Below are positions 40,649 through 50,154 of a stretch of 64,000 bases of DNA, piece by piece. The notes under the pieces are model-generated. The model saw only the letters and a list, made by a program, of their open reading frames with translations, had not been told where the DNA came from and did no database searches. Source of the DNA: Ectothiorhodospira sp. BSL-9 (GTDB lineage: Bacteria; Pseudomonadota; Gammaproteobacteria; Ectothiorhodospirales; Ectothiorhodospiraceae); contig NZ_CP011994.1 in NCBI RefSeq assembly GCF_001632845.1, positions 3,048,001-3,112,000 of the forward strand, read 5' to 3'. Within the stretch, counting starts at the first letter, position 1; each line of letters begins with the position of its first letter. A program made the position numbers and the translations under genes.

Positions 40649-43210
40649 CTATTCAAGCCAGGTATCCACCTCGGCCAGGAAGTCCTCCACGTCCAGGGGC
40701 TTGGTGAGGTGCCCCTGAAAGCCGGCCTCACTGAGCTTGGCCGAGTCCCGCTCCGAGGCATAGGCCGTCAGGGCCAGCACCGGGATATCGAACGTTTCAG
40801 GGTGCTGCTTCAGGCGATCGAGCACCTGGAAGCCGTTCATGTGCGGCATGTTGATGTCCATGAGGATCAGATCCGGTCGCTGCGCGCGAGCCAGTTCCAG
40901 CCCCGTACCCGAGGTATGCGCCCCGATGAGCCGCACGCCCCGGCGACGCCGTTTGAGGATCTGCTCCACAAGGTTGAGGTTGGAGGGGTTGTCATCCACA
41001 TAGAGCACGGTGCGGCGGGCTGCCTGATCTTCCGTCTTGTGATGCGGGTCTGGAGTCCGTGCGGTACTGCCCCCCCCTGTTGTCTCCAGATGGTCGTCCT
41101 CGGGTATGGGGAGTTCAATCCAGAAGGTGCTGCCCTCATCCGGTGTACTGATGACACCGATCTGGCCACCCATGGCCTGGATCATGCTGCGCGACAGGGA
41201 CAGCCCGATGCCGGTCCCCTCCATGCCGGTGGCATCCGCCCCCAGTCGGTTGAAAGGTTCGAACAATTGGGCCTGGCGGGCCTGGCTGATACCTGGACCC
41301 GTATCCTCAACGCCGATACGCAGCGTCCTTTCGGGCTCCTTGAGCCCATAGTGAAGTTGAATCCGGCCGCCATCCCGGTTGTACTTCACGGCATTGGATA
41401 GCAGGTTGATCAGCACCTGCTTGAGTCGCACCCGGTCGGCCCATACACGGCGGCCAGCCGGTTCTCCCACATCCACGACGATGCCCCGCTGATCCGCCAG
41501 AGGCATGACCAGTTGCGCACATTCTTCCACCACGTCTTCCAGCCCCAGATTTTCGGGAGACAGATCCATGCGTCCCGATTCCACCTTGGCCAGATCCAGC
41601 ACCTGATTGATCAGGGCCAACAGATGCCGCCCCCCCTTGAGGATCTCCTGAAGGTTTTCCTGTTGCTCCTCTCCCAGGCTGGGATCGGCTTCCAGCAGTT
41701 GCGAGAAACCCAGGATGGCATTCATGGGGGTACGCAACTCGTGGCTCATGGCGGACAGAAACTCCGACTTGGCCCGGTTGGCATACTCGGCTTCATCCTT
41801 GGCCTGGCGCATGGCCGTCTCGGCACGCTTGATCTCCGAGACATCCACATGGCTGACCACCACATGCTCTGGTTGCTCCGCCTCGTGCCGCAGCGATGAG
41901 ACCCGCAGGATGTAGTAGTCATTGCCCATCTCATAGTCCGCCTCGTAGGCATTCCTGCTGCCCGAGAGCACCTCGCGGATCCCGTCAGCGATCGTCCGAA
42001 CGCCCTCCTCACCCTCGGCAATGGCCCGATCACAGATCTCCAGGTAGTTCACGCCCTCGGCCACACGGCCGTTCACCCCCCCGTTGCTATTGGCAAATTC
42101 CCGCCAGGCACGATTAACGGTAATGATGTCCCCGCGACGATCCAGCACGCAGATGCTGGACTTGAGGGAATCGATGATGGACTGGGTGAATAGCAGATCC
42201 CGGTGTTCGCGATCGCGCAGGGACTGTTCGGCCCGCCGGCGCCGGGTGATGTCCCGGTTGACGGCCCGACGCCCCAGGTATTCACCGCACTCAGCCACCA
42301 CCGGAAGGCATTCGTGCTCGATCCAGCGCTCTTCCCCATTGCGATGGCGGATGCGAAACTCCATCTGATGTCTGGGCAACGAGGCGCCATTGGCGTTGAT
42401 TTCGTCCATGTGGGCCTGCCAGCGCACAGCGTCCTCGGGGGGCATGAGCCTCTGGAGCAGATCCGGGTCCTTGAGAAAGTCCTGCCGGGTATAGCCGCTC
42501 ACGACCTCACAGGCTGGAGAGACATACTTGAGGCTGCCATCGGCGCCATACCAGTAATCCCAGTCCGGCGAGTAATCGGCGGCAATGCGGTAGCGCCGCT
42601 CGCTGGCCTCCAGGGCCTGCAGGGCTGCCTCCAGACGGGCTTCGGCATCCTTGTGGACGCTCAGGTCCACCACCACGCAGGCAAAATCCGAATCCCGCCC
42701 GTCTCGTCCAGGGAGCCGATGCACATGCAGATCCCCCGGAAAGGTACCCCCGCCCTGATGCCTGAGCTCTATGCCCCTGAGCACGGCCTCACCCTCGCGG
42801 CCCGCCTCCTCGAGAGTGCGGTTCACATGGTCCAGCCCCTGCACATGGAACAGACGCCGCAGCAGTTGTCCGCGCATCTGTTGGGTGGAAAGCCCGAACT
42901 GCTCCACGGCCCGCTGGTTGGCATCCAGCATGATACCGGTGGGATCCACCACCAGGGCCGGCAGGGGCAGGCCGTGGAACAGGGCGGAATAGCATCCCTG
43001 AAGCTTCCAGGAGGTGAGCTGACTCTCGCGCAGTTCCGCGTTCTGGGTTTCCAGCTCCACCTGATAGGTGCGCAAGGTCTCGGTAAGCCGCGCCAGATCC
43101 ACATCGCCCGAAGCCAGGAGGCGTTCGGCCAGTTCGAAATCCCCTGCCTTCAGGGCCTGTGCCGCCTGCTCCCTGACCCGCTTGTCCCGCCTGTCATCGG
43201 GTTCGTTCAT
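40649..43210 (-). CDS. Multi-PAS hybrid sensor histidine kinase
   Basis: An 853-residue cytosolic kinase without membrane helices. Order: a charged N-terminal helix (~1-75), three PAS domains (the second includes DYSPDWDYWYGADGSLKYVS), a coiled coil, HisKA with AMSHELRTPMNAILGFSQLL, a HATPase with NLLSNAVKYNRDGG and GTGIGLSLSRSM, and a C-terminal receiver with phospho-accepting aspartate in LILMDINMPHMNG. The ATG at 43210 has AAGG upstream. There is no HPt domain or DNA-binding output, so a downstream partner is expected elsewhere. It is the last of three adjacent minus-strand signalling genes (binding protein, cyclase, kinase); gaps of 90 and 14 bases suggest one operon. Confidence 0.87.
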   Translation of the reverse strand: MNEPDDRRDKRVREQAAQALKAGDFELAERLLASGDVDLARLTETLRTYQVELETQNAELRESQLTSWKLQGCYSALFHGLPLPALVVDPTGIMLDANQRAVEQFGLSTQQMRGQLLRRLFHVQGLDHVNRTLEEAGREGEAVLRGIELRHQGGGTFPGDLHVHRLPGRDGRDSDFACVVVDLSVHKDAEARLEAALQALEASERRYRIAADYSPDWDYWYGADGSLKYVSPACEVVSGYTRQDFLKDPDLLQRLMPPEDAVRWQAHMDEINANGASLPRHQMEFRIRHRNGEERWIEHECLPVVAECGEYLGRRAVNRDITRRRRAEQSLRDREHRDLLFTQSIIDSLKSSICVLDRRGDIITVNRAWREFANSNGGVNGRVAEGVNYLEICDRAIAEGEEGVRTIADGIREVLSGSRNAYEADYEMGNDYYILRVSSLRHEAEQPEHVVVSHVDVSEIKRAETAMRQAKDEAEYANRAKSEFLSAMSHELRTPMNAILGFSQLLEADPSLGEEQQENLQEILKGGRHLLALINQVLDLAKVESGRMDLSPENLGLEDVVEECAQLVMPLADQRGIVVDVGEPAGRRVWADRVRLKQVLINLLSNAVKYNRDGGRIQLHYGLKEPERTLRIGVEDTGPGISQARQAQLFEPFNRLGADATGMEGTGIGLSLSRSMIQAMGGQIGVISTPDEGSTFWIELPIPEDDHLETTGGGSTARTPDPHHKTEDQAARRTVLYVDDNPSNLNLVEQILKRRRRGVRLIGAHTSGTGLELARAQRPDLILMDINMPHMNGFQVLDRLKQHPETFDIPVLALTAYASERDSAKLSEAGFQGHLTKPLDVEDFLAEVDTWLE

Positions 43211-43300
43211 GTTTCGCCTTCTTGCTCCGTTCCAATACCCACCGCAGTCACACAAAAGCCTGCTGCATCGCAGCATTCTGACACCAGTGCAAGCCCCAGA

Positions 43301-44899
43301 CTAGCCAGTGTCGAAGAAATGATAGCGGTTCCTGCCCGACTCCTTCGCCCGATACATGGCCTGGTCCGCATGTCGCAAAAGCGTATCCGGGTCGGCCTGG
43401 TCCGTGGGATAAAAGGTCACACCCACACTGGCGGAAATCTCCAATCGCTGACCTTCGATGGTCACCGGCGCTGCCACTGCCTCCAGTAACCGGGAGAGGG
43501 CCTGATCCGCCTCCTCCATGGTATGCAGGTTATTGAAGAGGATAACGAACTCGTCCCCTCCCAGGCGCGCCAGGGTATCATCGGCCCGCAGCAGGTTGCG
43601 CAGACGCCCCGTGATGGCCAACAGCAGTTGATCCCCCACGGCGTGACCATAACGATCGTTGATGGGCTTGAAGCCATCCAGATCCAGGTAGCAGACCGCC
43701 AGGGGGCAACCATTGCGTCGGCTGCGTGCGATGGCCTGATCCATGCGGTCAGCCAACAGACGTCGGTTGGGCACCCCGGTCAGCGGATCATAGTGGGCAA
43801 TCCTGTCCAGCTCCGTCTGATGCTTGCCGATGCGCTCGATCAGATCATTGAACGCCCCCACCACCTGCCCCAGTTCATCGTAACGATGCATGCGGGGAAC
43901 CGCCAGGGGACTGAAGGGCCCCGCGGGGGATTGTTGGGTCTGCACGGAGAGTTCCCGCATGGGAATGGCAATGGACCGGGTGAGAAACACCAGCAACCCG
44001 CCCATCACCAGCAAAATGAGTGCGCCCAGCATGGAAACGGTTCGAATGAGGATGGACGCCTCCTGGCCAGCGCCCCCCGTGCTCATGACGATGCCGACAT
44101 CCGCCTCGACCCTGTCCGGTTCGAGCATTCGCCAGGCCACGCGGCACTCATCCAGTATCCCGATCTGCTCCGGAGCGCCGATGGGCACATCCTCAAGTGT
44201 TGCAATCTGCAAGGCCACCGCCGAAGGGCCGGGAAACAGCTGCCCGTCCAGCACCAGCGCCAAACCAGTAAGATTTGCCCGGGCGCGAATCTCCGTAAAC
44301 AGGGAAACCCGTTCCGAGAGCGCCACCAAACCGAGTAACTGGCCCACCAGCCGACCCGAGTCCGGATCCCGGAAGCTCCCCTGAGTGACCAGCGCCATGA
44401 TGGACTCGCCCTCTCCCGTCTCGACCGCCACCAGCCTGCTGGGGCTGGCGACGGTGGCCTGTTCCTGATGCGCAAGCCATCGAATCAAAGGCTCGCTGTG
44501 GCGAAGGGCAAACCCGCCCGACACCCAGGGGCGTTCGTCCTCACGTGTAATCACCAGGGCGTCAAACAGGCTGCGCCCCTGCAGGCGATCGTGAAGGTTG
44601 ATCAGGCGCATGGCCGTTTGCGCATCACCGGCATACACCGCCTCTCGCAATGCCGGAAGCCTCACAAGCTCACTGGCCACCCGCTCGGCGGATTCGATCT
44701 CCTTGTCCATGATCAGGGAGGCAATGGCGGCACTGCCGTCGAAACTGCGATGCACCTCCTGCAGGTTGGCCTGACGGGCCCCCTGAATGGTCAGCATCAC
44801 CGCCAGTCCGGCGATCAGCATCATTGCCAGCCCCACGGCCAGGATGATGGTCCGGGTCAGTGTGGGGCGACAAAGTTGGGTCCCGAGAGAGGCGAACAT
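43301..44899 (-). CDS. Membrane diguanylate cyclase with periplasmic sensor and HAMP
   Basis: A 532-residue protein. A membrane helix (~18-38), a periplasmic sensor region (~40-285), a second helix (~288-310) and a HAMP segment lead to a GGDEF domain. The active site is LARLGGDEFVILF, with an RADD inhibitory I-site five residues before it, so c-di-GMP synthesis with product feedback is likely. It is preceded by the gene of a periplasmic sugar-type binding protein 14 bases upstream, and followed by the hybrid kinase. The layout suggests that the binding protein docks on this periplasmic domain, as LuxP does on LuxQ. Confidence 0.86.
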   Translation of the reverse strand: MFASLGTQLCRPTLTRTIILAVGLAMMLIAGLAVMLTIQGARQANLQEVHRSFDGSAAIASLIMDKEIESAERVASELVRLPALREAVYAGDAQTAMRLINLHDRLQGRSLFDALVITREDERPWVSGGFALRHSEPLIRWLAHQEQATVASPSRLVAVETGEGESIMALVTQGSFRDPDSGRLVGQLLGLVALSERVSLFTEIRARANLTGLALVLDGQLFPGPSAVALQIATLEDVPIGAPEQIGILDECRVAWRMLEPDRVEADVGIVMSTGGAGQEASILIRTVSMLGALILLVMGGLLVFLTRSIAIPMRELSVQTQQSPAGPFSPLAVPRMHRYDELGQVVGAFNDLIERIGKHQTELDRIAHYDPLTGVPNRRLLADRMDQAIARSRRNGCPLAVCYLDLDGFKPINDRYGHAVGDQLLLAITGRLRNLLRADDTLARLGGDEFVILFNNLHTMEEADQALSRLLEAVAAPVTIEGQRLEISASVGVTFYPTDQADPDTLLRHADQAMYRAKESGRNRYHFFDTG

Positions 44900-44913
44900 G
44901 ATCCCCGATCGCC

Positions 44914-46068
44914 CTAGCGGCTCGTTAAATCGGGCACACCGGAGTAACGGAAGGCCCGCTGCATCAAGGCCTCCAGTTTCTCGGCAGACGTGTCCCTGGT
45001 CACCAGATGCATCCCCCCCGAATAGATCTGCGGTACATCGCCCCCCATGCCGCGAACCTGGAGTGCGATGGCCTCGGCCATGGCCACGCCCGCGTCATCG
45101 TTCAGGCGCATGACCGTTGCGAACAGGGTTCCTTCACGGATGGCCCGCAGCTCTGCGCTGCCCCCACCCCAACCGGTCACCTGCACATCGGAGCGCGCCC
45201 GGGAGGCAAGCGTGCGCACCGAGGCCAGGGCCGCATCCGTGGTACACGCATAAATGAATCGCAAATCCCGGTGGCGCGCCAGGGCATCCAGCGTCGCCTT
45301 CTCGGCGATATCCACATCCTGATCAGTCAGATAGGTATCACGCAGTCGTGGCGCCGAGGCATCCGTGAAGGATCGGGTCAGGGTATCTCCACGGGCGCGG
45401 CTGACATAGCCATCCGTGCCATACAGCACCACGATCTCATCGCCTTCCCGGGCCTGGGAACGAATATGCTCCACGAGCAGGCGCGAGCCTTGAAGATGAT
45501 CGAAACCCACGTACAAGAGCGGCTGCAGACCATTCCAGGCACGCACCGGGGTGGTGATGTTCTGCAGGATGATATGGGGCCCATCCGCCCCAGGGGCCCG
45601 CGCCAGCAACCGATCAATCAAGGCCATGTGCGCGGGGGTATCCAGGGTGTAGATCAGGAAGTCCGGTTTGTTGGCCAGGGCCTCACGCAACTGCTGCGCC
45701 TGCAGGACAGCCTGATCCCCGGCACCACCACTGAAATACACCTGCAGATCCAGAGTCAGACCCAGCTCGTGGGCCCGACCCTCGAAGGCCATCAGGTTAC
45801 GTCGCCAGTAGTCGGAGATCTGTAATCCCGGGTAAACCACCGACACCCTCACCGGGGCATGGGGTCTCTGCTCGGCGGGTATCGATCTGCCTGGCTCGCT
45901 CACCCGGCGTTCAAAGGCTTCCATCAACGGGCGCTGTTCGGCATGCCGTTCCAGAAAGACTTCCATCGACCAGTATTCACGCAGATCCTGGGCGCTGGCA
46001 GGCAAGCCCAGGCCCAGCAGCATCAGCGCCAGGAAACAGCGTTCCAGGAGGCCTCTCCCCTTCTGCAT
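44914..46068 (-). CDS. Periplasmic sugar-type (LuxP-like) binding protein
   Basis: A 384-residue exported protein. The signal peptide (ERCFLALMLLGLGLPASA) ends near residue 26. The mature chain resembles periplasmic binding proteins of the RbsB/LuxP class: VRVSVVYPGLQISDYWRRNL, LANKPDFLIYTLDT, LYVGFDHLQGSRLLVEHI, then FIYACTTDAALASVRTLASR and VTGWGGGSAELRAIREGTLF. No ABC permease or ATPase is nearby, so it is probably a sensor subunit rather than a transport component. It is co-directional with, and 14 bases from, a diguanylate cyclase with a large periplasmic domain. The ligand is unknown; AI-2 or a sugar is plausible. Confidence 0.8.
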   Translation of the reverse strand: MQKGRGLLERCFLALMLLGLGLPASAQDLREYWSMEVFLERHAEQRPLMEAFERRVSEPGRSIPAEQRPHAPVRVSVVYPGLQISDYWRRNLMAFEGRAHELGLTLDLQVYFSGGAGDQAVLQAQQLREALANKPDFLIYTLDTPAHMALIDRLLARAPGADGPHIILQNITTPVRAWNGLQPLLYVGFDHLQGSRLLVEHIRSQAREGDEIVVLYGTDGYVSRARGDTLTRSFTDASAPRLRDTYLTDQDVDIAEKATLDALARHRDLRFIYACTTDAALASVRTLASRARSDVQVTGWGGGSAELRAIREGTLFATVMRLNDDAGVAMAEAIALQVRGMGGDVPQIYSGGMHLVTRDTSAEKLEALMQRAFRYSGVPDLTSR

Positions 46069-46213
46069 CGGACTCGTCTCCCCGCAGGGTGGTGGCTCAC
46101 CATATTAAAGCAACGGCAAGCGTTTGACAGACCCGCGGATCGCATCCCCCATGGGGACTACCGGGCCCATGGCCTGCCCGCGGCGGGGCCGGGTAAAGGC
46201 CCATGATCCCGGC

Positions 46214-47665
46214 TCAGTGCCGCCAGAAGGCCGGCGTCAGCAACACCAGCAAGGTAAAGACCTCCAGACGCCCAAGCAGCATGGCGAACATGAGCACCCA
46301 CTTGGCCAGGTCACTGATGGCCGCATAGTTCTCCGCCACGGCGCCCAGGCCCGGGCCCAGGTTGGTGATGGTGGCCGCCACCGCTGAAAAAGCCGTCACC
46401 TGATCCAGCCCGGTGGCCATCAAGGTGAGCATCATCAGGGCGAACAGGGCGATGTAGGTGGCGAAAAACCCCCACACTGCATCGATCACGCGATCCGGCA
46501 CCGGTTTGCCACCCACCTTGATGGGCACCAGGGCCTGGGGATGAATCAGACGGATCACCTCACGGTAGCCCTGCTTGATCAACAGCATGAAGCGGATCAC
46601 CTTGATACCGCCGCCGGTGGACATGGCACAGCCACCGATGAAGGCCACCATCAACAGCAGCACGGGCAGAAACACCGGCCAGCCGTCGAAGTTCTGGGTG
46701 GTAAAGCCGGCCGTGGTGCCAATGGACACCGCCTGGAAGATGCCGTGATGCACGGCATTCCCCCAATGGCTGTAATGCTGCTGAACCAGCAGGGTGATGA
46801 TGACCACGGTGATGAGGATCGCCATGATGCCGAGGAACCAGCGCACCTCGGGTTCCTTCAGATAATGCGTGAGGGACCGGGTACGCCAGGCCATGAAATG
46901 CATGGCAAAGTTGATGGCGGCGATCAGCAGGAAGACGACACAGATCATGGAGATCACCGGGTTGTCGAAATGCCCGATGCTGGCGTCGTAGGTGGAGAAT
47001 CCACCGATCGCCACAGTGGAAAAGCTGTGGCCGATGGCGTCGAACCAGTTCATCCCCGCCAGCCAGTAAGCCGAAGCACAGGCCACTGTGAGTGACAGAT
47101 AGATGTACCAAAGCGCCTTGGCTGTCTCGGCGATGCGGGGGGTGAGTTTGGTGTCCTTGACGGGGCCCGGGGTCTCGGCCCGGTAAAGCTGCATGCCCCC
47201 CACCCCGATCATGGGCAGGATGGCCACGGCCAGCACGATGATGCCCATGCCTCCCAGCCATTGCAGTTGCTGGCGGTAAAAGCGAATCGATTCCGGCAGG
47301 TCATCAATGCCCACCAGCACCGTTGCGCCGGTGGTTGTAAGCCCGGACATGCTCTCGAAGGCCGCATCAGTGAACGATACGGCGGGGGCCTGGGACAGGC
47401 TCAGGGGCAAGGCCCCGGAGAGGCCCAGCACGGTCCAGAAGAGCACGACAATGAGAAAACCATCCCGGGTACGCAGGTCCTGGCGGGACCGGCACACCGG
47501 CAGCCAGAGCAGCAATCCCAGCACGAGCAGCACACCGAAGGACACCACAAACGGCAACAACCCGCCGTCGTCATAGATCAGCGAGATGATGGCCGGGGGC
47601 AGCATGGTGCCGCTGAAAATCATCAGCAGCAGCCCAACGACGCGCAGCACGGAAGCCCAGTGCAT
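46214..47665 (-). CDS. trkH: TrkH-family potassium uptake protein
   Basis: A 483-residue potassium channel-like transporter subunit. Four pore-loop repeats are visible with the selectivity glycines: GLTTTGATVLVG, STVAIGGFSTYD, SIGTTAGFTTQN and ATITNLGPGLG. The helix-pore-helix units between them and the N-terminal two extra helices match TrkH. It works with a cytosolic TrkA regulator, which is not in the window. Potassium uptake supports salt and alkaline stress tolerance, in keeping with the osmolyte transporter elsewhere in the window. It stands alone, divergent from the Fn3-like membrane protein gene. Confidence 0.9.
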   Translation of the reverse strand: MHWASVLRVVGLLLMIFSGTMLPPAIISLIYDDGGLLPFVVSFGVLLVLGLLLWLPVCRSRQDLRTRDGFLIVVLFWTVLGLSGALPLSLSQAPAVSFTDAAFESMSGLTTTGATVLVGIDDLPESIRFYRQQLQWLGGMGIIVLAVAILPMIGVGGMQLYRAETPGPVKDTKLTPRIAETAKALWYIYLSLTVACASAYWLAGMNWFDAIGHSFSTVAIGGFSTYDASIGHFDNPVISMICVVFLLIAAINFAMHFMAWRTRSLTHYLKEPEVRWFLGIMAILITVVIITLLVQQHYSHWGNAVHHGIFQAVSIGTTAGFTTQNFDGWPVFLPVLLLMVAFIGGCAMSTGGGIKVIRFMLLIKQGYREVIRLIHPQALVPIKVGGKPVPDRVIDAVWGFFATYIALFALMMLTLMATGLDQVTAFSAVAATITNLGPGLGAVAENYAAISDLAKWVLMFAMLLGRLEVFTLLVLLTPAFWRH

Positions 47666-47880
47666 GAAAAGGACCGGATGGTGAACGGGCGCATAATGTA
47701 CGCCACCCGGACCGCCCGGGCAAAGGCGGCAGCCCGGGCGGCCGCACCAAACGCCATGTCCCGCGCTTGACCCCCGAAGAACACATGACTAGGGTAAGAA
47801 CACAAGACATCGCCTCGATCGAATGCAGGCGGGCCGACTCGTCCAGGCGCCATGCGTGCTCGCGACGGCCCTCTCATGGC

Positions 47881-48411
47881 ATGACGGTGGCCCCGTGGCC
47901 CAAGGAGCGTGACTTGCCCCGATCCTCCCCACATTCCGGCCGTTGCACGCCCGCCGTTCTGACGGTGGCCTGTGCGGTACTGGCTCTGCTCCTCGCTCCC
48001 GCCCCCCTCCTGGCCAACGCCCCGAAACCTGACCTGGAGAGCACCACGGACCTGGCGCGGGCCGGCTACTTTCAGTTGCGCTGGTCACTGGATGAGGCCG
48101 AGGTGGATCATTTCCGCCTGGAAGAAGCCACGGATGAGGATTTCTCCGACGCCCGGGTTTTCTACGAGGGGGCCGATGGCGCCTCGGTGATCAGCGGCCG
48201 CAGCAATGGCACATTCCATTACCGGGTGCGGGCTCAACTTGACGACGGCACACAGACCGACTGGAGCGAGACACAAAGCGTTGAGGTCAGGCACCACTCC
48301 ATCGCCCAGGCCTTCGGGATCTTCACCCTGGGCGGGGTAGTCTTTCTGGCCACCGCCGCCGTCATCGCCTTCGGCACCCGGGCCAACCGGATCATCCCCA
48401 AGGATTCATGA
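47881..48411 (+). CDS. Fn3-like membrane protein next to a sodium:solute symporter
   Basis: About 176 residues from the ATG at 47881; a TTG at 47914 with GGAG six bases upstream is an equally good start. A signal/anchor helix (VLTVACAVLALLLAPAPLLA) precedes a fibronectin type III-like domain with FQLRWSLDEAEVDHFRLEEA, FYEGADGASVISGRSNGTFH and YRVRAQLDDGTQTDWSE. A C-terminal membrane helix (GIFTLGGVVFLATAAVIAFG) and basic tail end the chain. The protein should present an Fn3 domain in the periplasm. It lies 58 bases before the symporter gene and is probably an accessory subunit; no function is established. Confidence 0.65.
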   Translation: MTVAPWPKERDLPRSSPHSGRCTPAVLTVACAVLALLLAPAPLLANAPKPDLESTTDLARAGYFQLRWSLDEAEVDHFRLEEATDEDFSDARVFYEGADGASVISGRSNGTFHYRVRAQLDDGTQTDWSETQSVEVRHHSIAQAFGIFTLGGVVFLATAAVIAFGTRANRIIPKDS

Positions 48412-48469
48412 CGCCGACCACGGTACATTCAGGGTCCGCCTGCTGGCGGATCCGGCATGAGGAGCGCCT

Positions 48470-49906
48470 ATGAACGTCCAGGAGACCGCCATCCTGGAGC
48501 CAGGAATTGCCTGGCTGCTGATCGCCCTGTTCACTGCCCTGTATGTGGGGCTGGGCTGGTATTTTGGTCGCAAGGACAAGGAACTGGATCAGTTCGTTCT
48601 GGCGGGCCGCAAGGTGGGGCTGGCCGTGGGCACCGCCACCGCCATGGCCACCTGGGTGACCAGCAACACCACCATGATGGCGCCGCAGCTGGCCTATCAG
48701 ATGGGCATCTGGGGCATGGTGGGGTATTCCCTGGGGGCCGTGGGTCTGCTCCTGTTTGCCCCCCTGGCCAAGCGCATCCGCACCCTTATGCCCAATGGCT
48801 ACACCAGTGGCGATTTTGTGCGCCTGCGCTATGGCAACGTGGCCTGGCGGGTCTTTCTGGGCATTTCCATCTTCTACAGTTTTGGCTGGCTGGTGAGCCT
48901 GGGCATGGCCGGCGGTGTGCTCACCCACGCCCTCTCCGGCATTCCCTACTGGCAGGGGATGACCGTGATCCTGGGGGCCTGCGTGGCCTATACCCTCATT
49001 GGCGGTTTCCGGGCGGTCATCGGTACCGACTTCATCCAGTCCATTCTGATCCTCATCGGCCTGGTGGTGCTGGCCTGGCTGGTCATTGGGGGTATCGGCT
49101 TCGATGAAATCCACTTCAGTCTGGAGCTGGAACGCCCCGAGCTGCTCACCCTGATGATGCCAGCGGCCATCATGTTCCTGTTCAACAACCTGCTGTTCGG
49201 CATGGGGGAGATCTTCCATTCCAACGTCTGGTGGACACGCGCCTATTCCTTCCGCGAAGGCGTGGGTATGTGGGCCTACCTGCTGGCCGGCCTGTTCTGG
49301 GCTCCCATCCCCATTGTGGCTGGCTTCATCGCCCTGGCGGGCCCCGCTCTGGGGACCAACATCCCGGCTGCGGACATGGTGGGCCCCATCATCTCCGCCG
49401 AGTTGCTGGGTCTGGCGGGGGCCATCATCGTGCTGATCATGGTGTTCGCCGCGCTGGCCTCCAGTCTCGACTCCCTGCTGGCGGCCACCGCCATGCTGGT
49501 GGTGCGGGACATCTATTACCGCCATCTGCGGCCCCACGCCAGTGCCGATCATCTACGCAACGCCACCAAGGTGACCATCCTGTTATTGGGGGTGGTCACC
49601 TGGCTGTTGTGTCTGCCCCGCATCACCACCCTGGCGGAGCTTCTGTACTTTACTGGTGCATTCGTGGCCAGCACCATCTGGCCCATTGCCGCCGGCCTGT
49701 ACTGGCGCCGCACCAACCGGTGGGGCGCCACGCTGGCCATGGTGGCCGGCAGCGCCGCCGGGATCACCGCCTACTTCCAGATCGGGTTCTACGTGGGTGC
49801 CCTGGTGGGTGCAGCCGTCTCCATGGTGATCGTGCTGCTCACCACCTGGCTCAGGCCCCAGGAGTTTGACTGGGAACAGCTTAAAGAACCCCCGCCAAAA
49901 CACTGA
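48470..49906 (+). CDS. Sodium:solute symporter family transporter
   Basis: A 478-residue member of the SSS family with about thirteen hydrophobic segments. N-terminal LYVGLGWYFGRKDKELDQFV and the conserved core WVTSNTTMMAPQLAYQMGIW and GGFRAVIGTDFIQSILILIG are family marks; ALASSLDSLLAATAMLVVRDIYY near the sodium-site helix is also typical. The substrate is unknown; it is closer in feel to a nutrient symporter than to ActP, encoded at 53566-55221. GAGGAGC upstream supports the ATG. It is flanked by an Fn3-like membrane protein and a 39-residue membrane peptide, probably one transcription unit. Confidence 0.85.
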   Translation: MNVQETAILEPGIAWLLIALFTALYVGLGWYFGRKDKELDQFVLAGRKVGLAVGTATAMATWVTSNTTMMAPQLAYQMGIWGMVGYSLGAVGLLLFAPLAKRIRTLMPNGYTSGDFVRLRYGNVAWRVFLGISIFYSFGWLVSLGMAGGVLTHALSGIPYWQGMTVILGACVAYTLIGGFRAVIGTDFIQSILILIGLVVLAWLVIGGIGFDEIHFSLELERPELLTLMMPAAIMFLFNNLLFGMGEIFHSNVWWTRAYSFREGVGMWAYLLAGLFWAPIPIVAGFIALAGPALGTNIPAADMVGPIISAELLGLAGAIIVLIMVFAALASSLDSLLAATAMLVVRDIYYRHLRPHASADHLRNATKVTILLLGVVTWLLCLPRITTLAELLYFTGAFVASTIWPIAAGLYWRRTNRWGATLAMVAGSAAGITAYFQIGFYVGALVGAAVSMVIVLLTTWLRPQEFDWEQLKEPPPKH

Positions 49907-49924
49907 TCGAATGGGGTTAATCTC

Positions 49925-50044
49925 ATGGCATCTGTCGAAGTTCTTTCCATTGTCGTCACAGTGGCGACCATCATGACCACGCTGTGCATCTTTGTGCTGA
50001 TCGGCCTTGTGATCAGGGACTGGCGCAACGGCACCCTTTGGTGA
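49925..50044 (+). CDS. 39-residue single-helix membrane peptide
   Basis: A short frame starting ATG at 49925 and ending TGA at 50044. The product is one membrane helix (about residues 7-29, VLSIVVTVATIMTTLCIFVL) with a short basic/aromatic cytoplasmic tail (RDWRNGTLW). GGGG lies eight bases before the start. It begins 19 bases after the symporter stop. Small single-helix subunits occur in several transporters (for example KdpF and cytochrome bd CydX), so a stabilising subunit of the symporter is a reasonable guess. It is too short for routine annotation and could be missed. Confidence 0.6.
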   Translation: MASVEVLSIVVTVATIMTTLCIFVLIGLVIRDWRNGTLW

Positions 50045-50139
50045 AAGGCACGGGGGACCCCCTCCCGCAGGTTCGATGATGCGGACGGGGTCGCAACAAT
50101 TAAATTTTTTCCCCTTGATCGGCGTTATCGGGGTACATC

Positions 50140-50154
50140 CGGCACGGTTTCTGC
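50140..50154 (+). promoter_or_regulatory. Candidate sigma-54 promoter of the GGDEF/EAL gene
   Basis: CGGCACGGTTTCTGC matches the -24/-12 consensus TGGCACG-N4-TTGC at all but two positions, with GG and GC ten bases apart. Start of transcription would be near 50166, 100 bases before the coding start at 50266. No activator gene is adjacent. Confidence 0.5.
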
